A stretch of 64,000 nucleotides of DNA from Thermoleophilaceae bacterium (lineage in GTDB: Bacteria; Actinomycetota; Thermoleophilia; Solirubrobacterales; Thermoleophilaceae). The stretch is from assembly GCA_040901445.1 (NCBI GenBank), contig JBBDYQ010000002.1, forward strand, positions 1 to 64,000, written 5' to 3'. The notes beneath the pieces are model-generated. The model worked only from the letters and a program-made list of their open reading frames with translations. It had not been told where the DNA came from and did no database searches. A program made the translations under genes and the position numbers. Below are positions 51,299 to 59,546 of this stretch, piece by piece. The stretch's first letter is position 1, and each line of letters opens with the position of its first letter.

Positions 51299-51763
51299 TC
51301 AGGCCGGCTTCGTGGTCATCGCCCAGACCGCGACCAGATAGGCCACGATGGCGATGCCCAGCAGCACCGTGGCCACGCGGTCGAGCTTGACGGCGGAACC
51401 GGTGCCGCGGCGGGCCCGCCGCGTGCCGATGCCGGTCAGCACCAGCGCGGCGATCAGGAGCAGGAGCCCGGGGTCGCTGACCATGTAGCCCATATCGATC
51501 CAGGTCGGCGGGTCGTCGGCGTCGATGCCCTCCTTGTCGGCGATCCACTCGGAGGTCCCCCGCAGGACGATGAAGGACGGAAGGCCCGCCCACAGCAGCG
51601 AGCGGAAGCCGAGGCGGGTGAGGGCGGCCGAGCCGCTGTTCCAGGCGCCCGCGAGCGAGGCGGCGGCGAGCACGAGCACGCCGACCAGGATCATGGCGGC
51701 GGCCACGTGCAGAAGCAGCGGGAAGTTCCACTCGTCGGGGCGGATGGCGGCGAGCAGGTCCAC
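51299..51763 (-). CDS. Four-span hypothetical membrane protein
   Basis: The 154-residue protein has four predicted spans (about residues 15-40, 55-70, 95-112 and 130-150). WNFPLLLHVAAAMILVG recalls the His-containing first span of small membrane proteins of the CopD/DUF2269 type. The start codon is GTG. It lies one base beyond the stop of the related upstream gene, so the two form an operon and probably a complex. The function is unknown. Confidence 0.75.
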   Translation of the reverse strand: MDLLAAIRPDEWNFPLLLHVAAAMILVGVLVLAAASLAGAWNSGSAALTRLGFRSLLWAGLPSFIVLRGTSEWIADKEGIDADDPPTWIDMGYMVSDPGLLLLIAALVLTGIGTRRARRGTGSAVKLDRVATVLLGIAIVAYLVAVWAMTTKPA

Positions 51764-51764
51764 C

Positions 51765-52163
51765 TCACACCCCCGGCTTGTAGATCATGACCACCAGCAG
51801 GGCGACCACGAGCACGGTACGGACCCAGTGCGCCGCGACCACGCTGGACGGCAGCGCCAGCACCGAGTCGTCGCCGGCCGGCTGCACCGCCTTGCTCACC
51901 GCGCCGCCCGCTCCGGTGGCGAGGAACCACAGCACGATCGCGAGCAGGATCCAGCCGTCGGTGATCGAGTAGCCGGCGGTGTCGATGGCCAGCCAGATGC
52001 CGAGCACGAGCGTGCCCACGCCGCCGAGCCCCCAGAGGATCTCGGCCACGGTGCGGGTGGGCTTGTTCACCGGCGAGCCGGACACGAACGCGCTGTAGAT
52101 GACCACGCCGGCCACCAGCAGGAACGCCGCGAGCACGTGGAGGAAGAGCAGTGTCTCGGACAC
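51765..52163 (-). CDS. DUF2269-like membrane protein
   Basis: This 132-residue protein has four spans and begins MSETLLFLHVLAAFLLVAGVV, with the His of the first span (LLFLHVLAAF) that also appears in the next gene. GLGGVGTLVLGIWLAID and GWILLAIVLWFLATGAG are later helices. The family is suggested by pattern and length only. The start is GTG. It is the first gene of a two-gene operon with the four-span protein and is divergent from the SnoaL-like gene. Confidence 0.7.
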   Translation of the reverse strand: MSETLLFLHVLAAFLLVAGVVIYSAFVSGSPVNKPTRTVAEILWGLGGVGTLVLGIWLAIDTAGYSITDGWILLAIVLWFLATGAGGAVSKAVQPAGDDSVLALPSSVVAAHWVRTVLVVALLVVMIYKPGV

Positions 52164-52236
52164 CGACGGTCCACTCCATCAGACGCGGCGGACTCGTCGG
52201 TCTGTCGAGCTCGACACTCGGGCGTATCGTGGGCGT

Positions 52237-52725
52237 GTGATCGGCGATCCGCAGGCCCGGCTTCGCAGCCTGATGGAGGCGTGGCGGCGCGATGGAGCGG
52301 CCGGGATCCGCGAGTGCATGTGGGCGATGCCACCGGTGGATCAGGCGCGCTTGAGCATCGACCTCTACAACGAGGGCGAGATCGATGCGATGGCGGCGGC
52401 GATCCCCGACGACTTCGTGCACGACATGAGGCCCACCGGCCTTCCCGGCATGGAGCTGTACAAGGGGCCGGAGGGCTATCGGCGCTTCCTGGGTGAGTGG
52501 CTCAGCGCGTTTCCCGAGTCCCGCCTCGAGATCGAGACGATCGACGAGGTGGGCGGCCGCCTGTTCACGGTCATCCGCCAGCAGATGCGAGGCGCGGGGA
52601 GCGGCGTGCCCGTGACCTTCCACTACGCGGGCATCTTCACCTTCCGGGACGGGCGCGGCGCCGCCTCCGAGTTCCACACCGATCTCGAGGGCGCCCGCGA
52701 GCGCTTCGCCGCGCTCTCCTCCTGA
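52237..52725 (+). CDS. SnoaL-like (NTF2-fold) protein
   Basis: This 162-residue protein has the NTF2/SnoaL-like order: a helix-rich start, DLYNEGEIDAMAAAIPDDFVHDM, YRRFLGEWLSAFPESRLEIETIDEVGGRLFTVIRQQ, FHYAGIFTFRDGRGAASEFHTD. It would bind a small hydrophobic substrate in the cone-shaped cavity; catalytic residues are not evident. The GTG start has a TATCGT box six bases upstream (52225-52230), indicating a leaderless transcript. Confidence 0.85.
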   Translation: MIGDPQARLRSLMEAWRRDGAAGIRECMWAMPPVDQARLSIDLYNEGEIDAMAAAIPDDFVHDMRPTGLPGMELYKGPEGYRRFLGEWLSAFPESRLEIETIDEVGGRLFTVIRQQMRGAGSGVPVTFHYAGIFTFRDGRGAASEFHTDLEGARERFAALSS

Positions 52726-52756
52726 TCGGGCAACCCGTGAGCGCCGGTGCGCGCCC

Positions 52757-53341
52757 CTACCCCAGCGCCGCGAACGAGCCCGGCCGGTGCCCGCGGCGCT
52801 CGGCAAGCCGCGCCAGCGGGGGAAAGAGCAGCCGCTGCACCACCGGCGGGGGCGACGGGAACAGCAGCGTGACCATGTCGCGGTAGCCGTGGGCCAGCGC
52901 CACCGCCTCGAGCACGCCGCTGGGCCTGGGCATGCCGAAGCGGGTCAGCTTGCCCGCGCGCGAGAGGCCGGCCACGTCCTCGAGGAAGGCCTGCAGCGTT
53001 GAGGGCGGGCGCGCCTCGCAGTGCACGTGCGCAACCTCGTCGCCGCGGTTGCGGAAGGCGTGGCGGGTGCCCGCCGGCACCACGACCATCTCCCCCGGCC
53101 CCGCCACCTGCCACTTCCTGCCTGCCAGGAACTCGGGGCGCCCGGCCTCGACCGTGAAGCGCTCGTCCATCGACGGATGGATGTGAGGCGACACGCCGCC
53201 GCGCGGGTCCACCCACATCTCCACGTGCTGCACCTCGCTGCCGTCCTCGTCGGCGCTGCGCCTGAAGCGGTAGCGGGTGCGGAAGACCGGGTCCTCGGTG
53301 AGCTCGTCCGACACATAGGGATACGTGCCCGGACGACCCAC
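52757..53341 (-). CDS. Cupin domain protein
   Basis: This 194-residue protein has cupin motif 1 PHIHPSMDERFTVEAGRPEF (about residues 52-71) and motif 2 PAGTRHAFRN (about 93-102). The His, His, Glu and His positions are all intact, so metal binding is expected. A helical C-terminus (about 115-194) rich in Leu/Pro/Arg follows and is not a cupin element. The start is GTG. It is tail-to-tail with the SnoaL-like gene and divergent from the ArsR gene. Confidence 0.87.
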   Translation of the reverse strand: MGRPGTYPYVSDELTEDPVFRTRYRFRRSADEDGSEVQHVEMWVDPRGGVSPHIHPSMDERFTVEAGRPEFLAGRKWQVAGPGEMVVVPAGTRHAFRNRGDEVAHVHCEARPPSTLQAFLEDVAGLSRAGKLTRFGMPRPSGVLEAVALAHGYRDMVTLLFPSPPPVVQRLLFPPLARLAERRGHRPGSFAALG

Positions 53342-53365
53342 GGCTCAGTCACGGCCCGCCATTAC

Positions 53366-53381
53366 ATAACCATTTGGTAAT
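53366..53381. promoter_or_regulatory. ArsR operator overlapping the -10 box
   Basis: ATAACCATTTGGTAAT is an imperfect palindrome with an ACCA-TT-TGGT centre. It overlaps TAATAT (53378-53383), the likely -10 box, nine bases before the ATG. The same ACCA-NN-TGGT core is at the ArsR gene at 19093. Confidence 0.65.
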
Positions 53382-53392
53382 ATGACCCGAAG

Positions 53393-53698
53393 ATGACCGC
53401 CTACGCCGCCATGGCCGAGCCGCACCGCCGGCAGATCCTCGACCTTCTGCGCGACGGCGAGCGCTCCGTGACCGACCTCGTGGCGCGGCTCAAGCTCAGC
53501 CAGCCCGGGGTGTCCAAGCACCTCAGGGTGCTGCGCGATGCCGGCTTGGTGGAGGTCCGGCCCGAGGGCAAGCGGCGCTGGTACGGGCTTCGCGCGCAGC
53601 CGCTCGCGGAGGTCGATCAGTGGCTCGAGCCCTACCGCGTGCACTGGTCCGGCCGTCTCGATGCACTCGAACGCCATCTGGAGGAGAACCCGGAATGA
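53393..53698 (+). CDS. ArsR-type winged-helix repressor
   Basis: This 101-residue winged-helix protein reads YAAMAEPHRRQILDLLRDGERSVTDLVARLKLSQPGVSKHLRVLRDAGLVEVRPEGKRRWYGL in its core and ends in a dimer helix (YRVHWSGRLDALERHLE). No metal-binding Cys is present. Its stop overlaps the next gene's start (ATGA), so the SRPBCC protein is under the same control. The nearly leaderless start (-10 box nine bases away) and operator fit autorepression. Confidence 0.92.
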   Translation: MTAYAAMAEPHRRQILDLLRDGERSVTDLVARLKLSQPGVSKHLRVLRDAGLVEVRPEGKRRWYGLRAQPLAEVDQWLEPYRVHWSGRLDALERHLEENPE

Positions 53699-54648
53699 AC
53701 GGCACACTGGAAACCGTGGGGAACCGCCCGGCGCTGCGCTTCGAACGCCGTCTCGGACACTCCGTGGAGAGGGTCTGGCGAGCGATCACCGAGCCCGACG
53801 AGCTGCGGCAGTGGTGCCCCGGCGTCCCCAAGTGGGACCTGCAGCCGGGCGCGGAGTTCACGAGCGAGGAGGGCGAGGGAACCGGAAGGGTCACCGAGGT
53901 CGAGCCGCCGCGGCTGCTGGCCTACGAGTGGGGCGGCGAGCAGTTCCGCTACGAGCTCGGGCCCGACGGCGACGGCTGCATCATGGTGTTCACCCACGTC
54001 TTCGCCGACCGCGCCCTCGGCGCGCAGCACGCCGCGGGCTGGGAGATCTACCTCGGCCGGCTCGACGCCCACCTGGCGGGCGGCTTCCAGTCCGAGGACG
54101 AGGCCCACGAGGCCTTCCCCGCGCTGCACGAGCGCTACGCCGAGCGCTTCGGGCTGGACCCCGAGGTGGGCAGGCGCAACATGGGCGTGGCGCTCGCGCC
54201 GCCCGTGACCCTGGAGGCGGGGCCCAAGCTGCGGCTGGAGCGCCGCTACGACCATCCCGTGGAGCGGGTGTGGAGGGCGATCACCGACCCCGCCGAGCTC
54301 GGCCGCTGGTGGCCGGAGGACCCCATGGAGGTCACCGAGAGCGAGCCGCCCCGCCTGCTGGCCGGCTCCTGGTACGGCGACGACCTGCGCTTCGAGCTGC
54401 GGCCCGACGGCGACGGCTGCATGCTGGTGTTCACGCACGCGTTCGCCGACCGCGCGACCGCGGCCAGGACCGCCGCCGGCTGGGATCGCTGCTTCGTGCG
54501 CTTCGGCGCCCTGCTGGCCGGCGAGCCGATCAGCGAGAGCGACTCGCTGCAGGGCTGGCCCGAGGTGCACGAGCGCTACGCCGAGCACTTCGGCGTGAAC
54601 CCGGAGCTCGGGCGCAAGGCCTACGCCGAGCACCCCAGCCGGCAGTGA
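53695..54648 (+). CDS. Tandem SRPBCC (AHSA1-like) protein
   Basis: The 317-residue protein contains two SRPBCC domains. Both begin alike: ALRFERRLGHSVERVWRAITEPDELRQW (about 10-37) and KLRLERRYDHPVERVWRAITDPAELGRW (about 180-207). Each ends with a helix that reads HERYAE. Two cavities in one chain imply binding of two ligand molecules or a duplicated gene. It follows ArsR through ATGA and is followed by a zinc-ribbon-like gene through GTGA. Ligand identity is unknown. Confidence 0.9.
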   Translation: MNGTLETVGNRPALRFERRLGHSVERVWRAITEPDELRQWCPGVPKWDLQPGAEFTSEEGEGTGRVTEVEPPRLLAYEWGGEQFRYELGPDGDGCIMVFTHVFADRALGAQHAAGWEIYLGRLDAHLAGGFQSEDEAHEAFPALHERYAERFGLDPEVGRRNMGVALAPPVTLEAGPKLRLERRYDHPVERVWRAITDPAELGRWWPEDPMEVTESEPPRLLAGSWYGDDLRFELRPDGDGCMLVFTHAFADRATAARTAAGWDRCFVRFGALLAGEPISESDSLQGWPEVHERYAEHFGVNPELGRKAYAEHPSRQ

Positions 54649-54917
54649 CGGGATTCGGCGCGGCCGCCTGGTATGCGGTGCGCCCCGCCGCGAACCGCAA
54701 GCCGGCCACCTACCGCTGCCCGCTGTGCGGCGACCTGCTGCCCGCGCTCAGCGCCCACATGCTCGTGCTGCCGGAAGGAGACGCGTCCCGCCGCCGCCAC
54801 GCGCATGCAGACTGCGTGATGGACGCGCGACGCGACGGGCGGCTTCCCCTGCGCGAAGAGGTGGAGCCGCGCCCGCCGAGCCTGCTGGCCCGGCTGCTGG
54901 GCCGCGTCCGGCGCTGA
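54645..54917 (+). CDS. Small Cys/His protein with zinc-ribbon-like motif
   Basis: This 90-residue protein overlaps the SRPBCC stop as GTGA. YRCPLCGDLLPALSAHMLVLPEG and HAHADCVMDARRDG contain C-x-x-C plus later His and Cys, a likely zinc site. The last segment is Arg-rich (LLARLLGRVRR). It closes the ArsR operon. The function is unknown, perhaps regulatory. Confidence 0.6.
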   Translation: MTGFGAAAWYAVRPAANRKPATYRCPLCGDLLPALSAHMLVLPEGDASRRRHAHADCVMDARRDGRLPLREEVEPRPPSLLARLLGRVRR

Positions 54918-55028
54918 CGCGCGACGAGCTCCGCGCCCGCGACCGCACGCCGACAAGAACTCCCACGACCGCCGAGATGGAACCGCGCGACGGGCCGGCG
55001 GGCCCGCCGCGCGTTCCTTCTGTGCCCG

Positions 55029-55676
55029 TCAGCCGGGCGTGTTGGTGAGGTTCTCGACCTGCGTGGCGGTGATCTTCGCCCAGCTGCCCCGCACGTCTCC
55101 CCCGCCGTCTGAACAGTCGAGGGTGATCGTCCCGGGGCCGTTGGAAAAGCCGACCGGGTTCATGGTCAGCGTCTGGATGTCGGCCCCGCCCGGCGGCTCC
55201 ACCCGCGCGCGGGCGATGTCGAAGTCGCCGCTCGGCAGGAGCGTGCGGCAGGTGACCAGACGGGCAGGGCCCGCGCCCGCGTTGCGGGTGATGATCGTGG
55301 CGGTCACGGCGTACTTGCCGTCGGGCACGTCCAGCTCGAGCAGCGTCCCGAAGCCCGAGTCCGAGATCGCCTGCTCGCCGTCGTGGAAGCGCGAGAACGC
55401 GTCACTCGGCCCGCGCGGGCCCACCTCGCCCTGCGGCCCCTCCTGGTTCCACGCCAGCGGCCGCTCGGACGGGCGGCACTCGTCACCGTCCTCCGCGTCG
55501 ATCACCCGCAGCTGCCCCTGGTTCTTCTGGTGGCAGGCATGGATCTCGTCGTCGTCGGAATCGGGGATCGCAGCCCCCGCAACTCCGCCGACGACGAACA
55601 CGCCCGCAACGGCCAGCGTGAGCATCGCGCTCCTGCGTCGTAGCCCTCGGCCGGCTGCCAGCAGCCGTTCCTTCAT
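55029..55676 (-). CDS. Secreted protein with short collagen-like segment
   Basis: This 215-residue protein has a signal or anchor (SAMLTLAVAGVFVVGGVAGAA) and the pattern HACHQKNQGQLRVIDAEDGDECRPSERPLAWNQEGPQGEVGPRGP. The G-P-x repeat is only three or four triplets long. The remainder is a beta-rich domain with two Cys (RLVTCRTLL and ITLDCSDG). I recall the head-plus-collagen pattern from other secreted actinobacterial proteins. It is likely a surface protein. A start at 55676 fits the signal peptide. Confidence 0.75.
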   Translation of the reverse strand: MKERLLAAGRGLRRRSAMLTLAVAGVFVVGGVAGAAIPDSDDDEIHACHQKNQGQLRVIDAEDGDECRPSERPLAWNQEGPQGEVGPRGPSDAFSRFHDGEQAISDSGFGTLLELDVPDGKYAVTATIITRNAGAGPARLVTCRTLLPSGDFDIARARVEPPGGADIQTLTMNPVGFSNGPGTITLDCSDGGGDVRGSWAKITATQVENLTNTPG

Positions 55677-55722
55677 GGTGCACCCCCCGGTGCTCGCGAG
55701 TAGTCCAACTGCGGTACCACGC

Positions 55723-55739
55723 TAACCCGATTGGGGTTA
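55723..55739. terminator. Possible hairpin downstream of the cutinase-fusion gene
   Basis: TAACCC and GGGTTA are perfect six-base arms with a five-base loop, 31 bases after the stop of the gene at 55770. There is no T-run, so terminator function is uncertain; it may also lie in the promoter of the gene at 55676. Confidence 0.35.
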
Positions 55740-55769
55740 CCAAAGAAGAACGCCGGGCCCCTCCAGGCG

Positions 55770-58043
55770 TCAGCCGACCAGCGTGCCCTGCGCCCTCGCC
55801 GGCGCCAGATCGAAGTCACCGGCGAAGCGGGCCTCGTACGCGCCGAGGACGAGTATCGACTGCAGCAGCGACAGCCCGTCGGCACAGGCGGCCCGCCCGT
55901 CGGGGCCCGTTCGCGCCGAGCAGATGGCCTGGCCGCCCGCGCTGAAGTCGATCGTCTTGCCCGCCACCGGCTGCAACGGCGTGCCGCCCGTGAGCACCGC
56001 CGACGGGCCCAAATTGAGCTCGAAGGGGTTGAGCTGGAGCAGCGCAGGCTTGGCGACGAGCTCGGACGGGGCCGGCCCGACCGTGACCGAAGCCGGCTCG
56101 CTCGTACCGAAGGCGTTGACCGCCGCGACGCTCAGGGTGATCGCGGCGGGTGGCAGGCCCGAGACCACGATCTCCCGCACGTCCGCTCCGCGGCGCGCGA
56201 GCACCTCGCCGTCCTCGTTCAGGACCACGTAGCCATCCGCGTTGGCAGCCTCGCCGAACGTCAGCTTCACTGATCGTCCCTCATCGAGCCGCTCCGCCTG
56301 CAAGTCCGGGGGCATCTGCGGCTCGGCCAGACCCACGTCGTTCACATCGACGTTCGCGACCGCGTTGGACACGCCGCCGTCCTCGGAATGCACCCGCACC
56401 TCGACGAGGCCGTCGTACGGGGAGCCGTATGCGTGCGTGGCCACCGGCTCGGTGGTCGTCTGGTCGATCACACTGTCGCCGTCGAAGTCCCACTCGAACC
56501 GGATCAGGGACGAATCGACGTCGTAGGAGCCGGAAGCGTCGAACGTGATGGTCTCACCGGGCCGTGCGACGTAGTCGCCGTAACCGAGCAGTGCGGTGGG
56601 CCGCGTCCTGATCTCGCCGACGGCATCCAGCAGCGCCTCGCGCGTGTCGCCCGTGTTCAGGATCACCTTGCCGGAGGTGCGCGACGCCAGGTCCTCGTAG
56701 ACACCGGTGAGGAAGCTCGGCACCACCGGATAGACATTCACCGGGTCGATCTCCAGGCTGCGCGCGACCACATCGGCGCTCGTGTAGCCGGCGGCGCGGT
56801 CGGGGTCGTGGTAGCCGGCGTCGGTGAGCACGACGGCCGCCTTGGTGGCCCCGGGAGTCCAGTCGAGCGTGTTGAAGGTCGTCATCAGCGCGTGCAGGAG
56901 CGCCTCGGGCGTGTCCCCGCCGCCGCTCGCCACGAGCCCGTTCAGGCCCGTGCGGAAGGCGCCGATGTCAGTCGTCAGCGGGGTCACGACGCGCGAGACG
57001 AACGCGTCGAACGAGTCCCTGTACTCGGTCAGCGCCACCCGCCCTCGCGCGTCGACGATCGCGGTGCCCGCCTCGTCGGCGATCTCGCGCGCGGCGTGGA
57101 TGGCGCTCGACATCGAGCCCGTGGTGTCGATGAGGAACGCCACGTCGAGGCCATCGGTCCCGATGTTGATGATCAGGATCGCGGTGTCGATCTCGTCCGC
57201 CCGGTCGGGCAGGCGCTCCGCAAGCGCCAGCGCGATCTCCCGCGCCGCCTCGTCGATCTCCGCTCCCTCGTTTGCGTACTCGCCGTGGTCGCCGTGGACG
57301 AAATCGGCGAAGTTGTTGTTGCAGATCGCGTCGTTGCGGTCGCACCACGACCCGGCGCTGTCCTCCAGATCCTCGGGGAGGTAGGGCCTGCGGGCCTCGA
57401 GTATCCCGTTGTCGGTCCAGCAGCTGACGCTGCCGCGCCGCCACGGCGACTTGTCGCCACGACAGGCCGGCGGGAACGGCCCGCGCCCCTCGGGGAGGTA
57501 CAGCTTGGGATCCCCGAAGAGAGCGACGAAGGCGACCTGATCGCGGACCGTCCGCGACAGCCGGGGCAGGGTGTCGCCAACGGTCTGGGCGCCCTGGGAG
57601 TAGCCGCCGATCACCAGCAGCTCGTCCGGGCAGCGGTCGTGCCGCGCCTCGAGGTAAGACTCGAGCTCCGTCACGCCGGACGCGACGCTGGCGCGGTACT
57701 CCCCGCCGGCGCCGCCTGTCCAGCTGGCGTCTGACTCCATCAGGTTCCTGAAGCTCTGGAGGCTGTCGAATCCGATGCCGGCTGCCGGATACTCCTCACC
57801 GCCATGCGGACTCGTGCCGAGCTCGTACGTGTTGACGTCGATCTCGGGTCCGATCCTGTCGTCCACGGCCTCGAAGAACTTCGTGGTCTCGCGCCCTCCG
57901 AGATCCTGGCCTGATCCGCGCGCGAAGACCAACGTCACGTCAGCGCATGACGAGGTGTGACTGGCCTTCGCCTCGTCGACGGCTTGCCCGCCGAGCGTTC
58001 CCGCGAGCACGAGCGCGACGAGCCACATCCGCGTCCAACGCAT
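55770..58043 (-). CDS. Secreted cutinase-VWA-PKD multidomain protein
   Basis: This 757-residue protein has a signal peptide (residues 1-29) and several domains in order. A cutinase-like hydrolase (about 30-275) carries nucleophile GYSQGA (Ser about 149) and the FGDPKLYLP segment. A VWA domain (about 295-470) has MIDAS DTTGSMS. A PKD domain (about 480-575) has ITFDASGSYDVDSSLIRFEWDFDGDS. FN3-like and Ig-like domains complete the C-terminus. The start was chosen at the ATG at 58043, eight bases after AGGGGG. It probably acts on an ester polymer or lipid while binding the surface. Confidence 0.82.
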   Translation of the reverse strand: MRWTRMWLVALVLAGTLGGQAVDEAKASHTSSCADVTLVFARGSGQDLGGRETTKFFEAVDDRIGPEIDVNTYELGTSPHGGEEYPAAGIGFDSLQSFRNLMESDASWTGGAGGEYRASVASGVTELESYLEARHDRCPDELLVIGGYSQGAQTVGDTLPRLSRTVRDQVAFVALFGDPKLYLPEGRGPFPPACRGDKSPWRRGSVSCWTDNGILEARRPYLPEDLEDSAGSWCDRNDAICNNNFADFVHGDHGEYANEGAEIDEAAREIALALAERLPDRADEIDTAILIINIGTDGLDVAFLIDTTGSMSSAIHAAREIADEAGTAIVDARGRVALTEYRDSFDAFVSRVVTPLTTDIGAFRTGLNGLVASGGGDTPEALLHALMTTFNTLDWTPGATKAAVVLTDAGYHDPDRAAGYTSADVVARSLEIDPVNVYPVVPSFLTGVYEDLASRTSGKVILNTGDTREALLDAVGEIRTRPTALLGYGDYVARPGETITFDASGSYDVDSSLIRFEWDFDGDSVIDQTTTEPVATHAYGSPYDGLVEVRVHSEDGGVSNAVANVDVNDVGLAEPQMPPDLQAERLDEGRSVKLTFGEAANADGYVVLNEDGEVLARRGADVREIVVSGLPPAAITLSVAAVNAFGTSEPASVTVGPAPSELVAKPALLQLNPFELNLGPSAVLTGGTPLQPVAGKTIDFSAGGQAICSARTGPDGRAACADGLSLLQSILVLGAYEARFAGDFDLAPARAQGTLVG

Positions 58044-58148
58044 CCTGCGCACCCCCTGTCCGCCCCCTGCCGAAGGCGCGATCCTACTTACAGGTGACGA
58101 GCAGGCGCAAGGGAGGCCGGCTGCCCCGGAAGGGTCAGGGCACGAGTC

Positions 58149-58379
58149 CTACGCCCCCGGCTCGCGCACCTCTCCCGCCGCCTCGCGCCGGGCCTCCGCC
58201 CGCCGTGCAGCGTCCCGCATCTCGAACACGTCGGTGGCCCAGTCGCCCACCTCGCGCGTGACGTCGCGTACCGCGCGGGCCACGATGCCGGCGATGTTGC
58301 CCGCGTGCGACGCACCCGACTCGACCACGACCTGGAGGGTGTCCTTGCGCGTCTCGAGCTGTGTAGGCGTGTCGGTCAT
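58149..58379 (-). CDS. Small hypothetical protein downstream of the desaturase
   Basis: This 76-residue protein is acidic and helical (KDTLQVVVESGASHAGNIAGIVARAVRDVTREVGDWATDVFEMRDAARRAEARREA). It follows the desaturase by seven bases in the same direction, so it is probably cotranscribed. The repeated Ala/Glu/Arg in the second half may form a coiled coil. No family is known to me. Confidence 0.65.
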   Translation of the reverse strand: MTDTPTQLETRKDTLQVVVESGASHAGNIAGIVARAVRDVTREVGDWATDVFEMRDAARRAEARREAAGEVREPGA

Positions 58380-58386
58380 GAAGGGA

Positions 58387-59520
58387 TCAGGCTGCGACGA
58401 GCTCGCGCTCCGGAGCGCTGTCGTGCTGCTCGGGCTCCGAACGGCCGCCAAGCCCGAAGAGCCTCGGCGGCAGCGCCAGCTTGACGATCTTACGCACGAC
58501 ACTCCCGAACTGCCTGCCCAGCGGGCCCGAGTTGTACGGGATCCCGTAGCGCTCGCAGATCTCCCTCACCTCCACCGAGATCTGCGCGTACCGATGCGCC
58601 GGCAGGTCGGGGAACAGGTGGTGCTCGATCTGGTGGCTGAGGTTGCCCGACAGGACGTGGAACAGCTTGCTGCCGGTCAGGTTCGCCGAGCCCAGCAGCT
58701 GGCGGAAGTACCACTGGCCGCGCGTCTCGTTCTCGGCCTCCTCCTCGCTGAAGTCGTGCACCCCGTCGGGGAAGTGGCCGCAGAAGATGATCGTGAACGA
58801 CCACAGGTTGCGGGCCAGGTTGGCGGTGGCGTTGCCGGCCAGCACGAGCGGGAACGAGGGGCCCGACAGCGCCGGGAAGAGCACGTAGTCCTTCAGCGTC
58901 TGGCGGCGCACCTTGCGCCAGATGTCTGCGATGACATCGCGCTTCTCGGCGAGGGTGGTCTCGCCCGACACGATGCGCTCGGTCTCCACGTCGTGCAGCG
59001 CCACGCCGTACTGGAAGAACGTCGCGAGCAGCGTGGCGTAGAGGGGGTTGCCCAGGTAATACGGGTGCCAGCGCTGGTCCTCGGACATGCGCAGGATCCC
59101 GTAGCCGATGTCGCGGTCCTTGCCCACGATGTTCGTGTGGGTGTGGTGCATGTAGTTGTGCGAGTGGCGCCACTGGTCGCCGGGGCTGGCGGTGTCCCAC
59201 TCGAACGTCTTGCCGTCCAGGCGCGGGTCCTTCATCCAGTCGTACTGGCCGTGCATGACGTTGTGGCCGATCTCCATGTTGTCGAGGATCTTCGACAGGG
59301 AGAGGGCGGCGGTGCCGCCGAGCCAGGCGGGCGGCAGGAACCCGACCATCAACAGGCCGCGGCCGGCCACCTCGAGCCCGCGCTGGGCGCGGATGACCTT
59401 GTTGATGTAGTCGGAGTCGCGCTCGCCGAGGTCGGCCATCACGCGCGTGCGAATGGCGTCGAGCTCGGTGCCGAAGGCCTCGAACTGCTCGGGTGTGAGG
59501 CTGGGTGCGGAGGTGGACAT
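58387..59520 (-). CDS. Membrane fatty-acyl desaturase
   Basis: The 377-residue protein has the three His boxes of integral-membrane acyl-CoA desaturases: HNVMHG (about 86), HSHNYMHHTHTN (about 119-130) and HQIEHHLFPDLP (about 305). Hydrophobic segments lie between them. The closest type by context is the mycobacterial DesA3 delta-9 acyl-CoA desaturase. The reductase gene 26 bases upstream in the same operon supplies electrons. The divergent TetR-type gene probably senses acyl chains. Confidence 0.92.
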   Translation of the reverse strand: MSTSAPSLTPEQFEAFGTELDAIRTRVMADLGERDSDYINKVIRAQRGLEVAGRGLLMVGFLPPAWLGGTAALSLSKILDNMEIGHNVMHGQYDWMKDPRLDGKTFEWDTASPGDQWRHSHNYMHHTHTNIVGKDRDIGYGILRMSEDQRWHPYYLGNPLYATLLATFFQYGVALHDVETERIVSGETTLAEKRDVIADIWRKVRRQTLKDYVLFPALSGPSFPLVLAGNATANLARNLWSFTIIFCGHFPDGVHDFSEEEAENETRGQWYFRQLLGSANLTGSKLFHVLSGNLSHQIEHHLFPDLPAHRYAQISVEVREICERYGIPYNSGPLGRQFGSVVRKIVKLALPPRLFGLGGRSEPEQHDSAPERELVAA

Positions 59521-59546
59521 GGCTGGCTCCTGGTCGAGTTCGGTGT

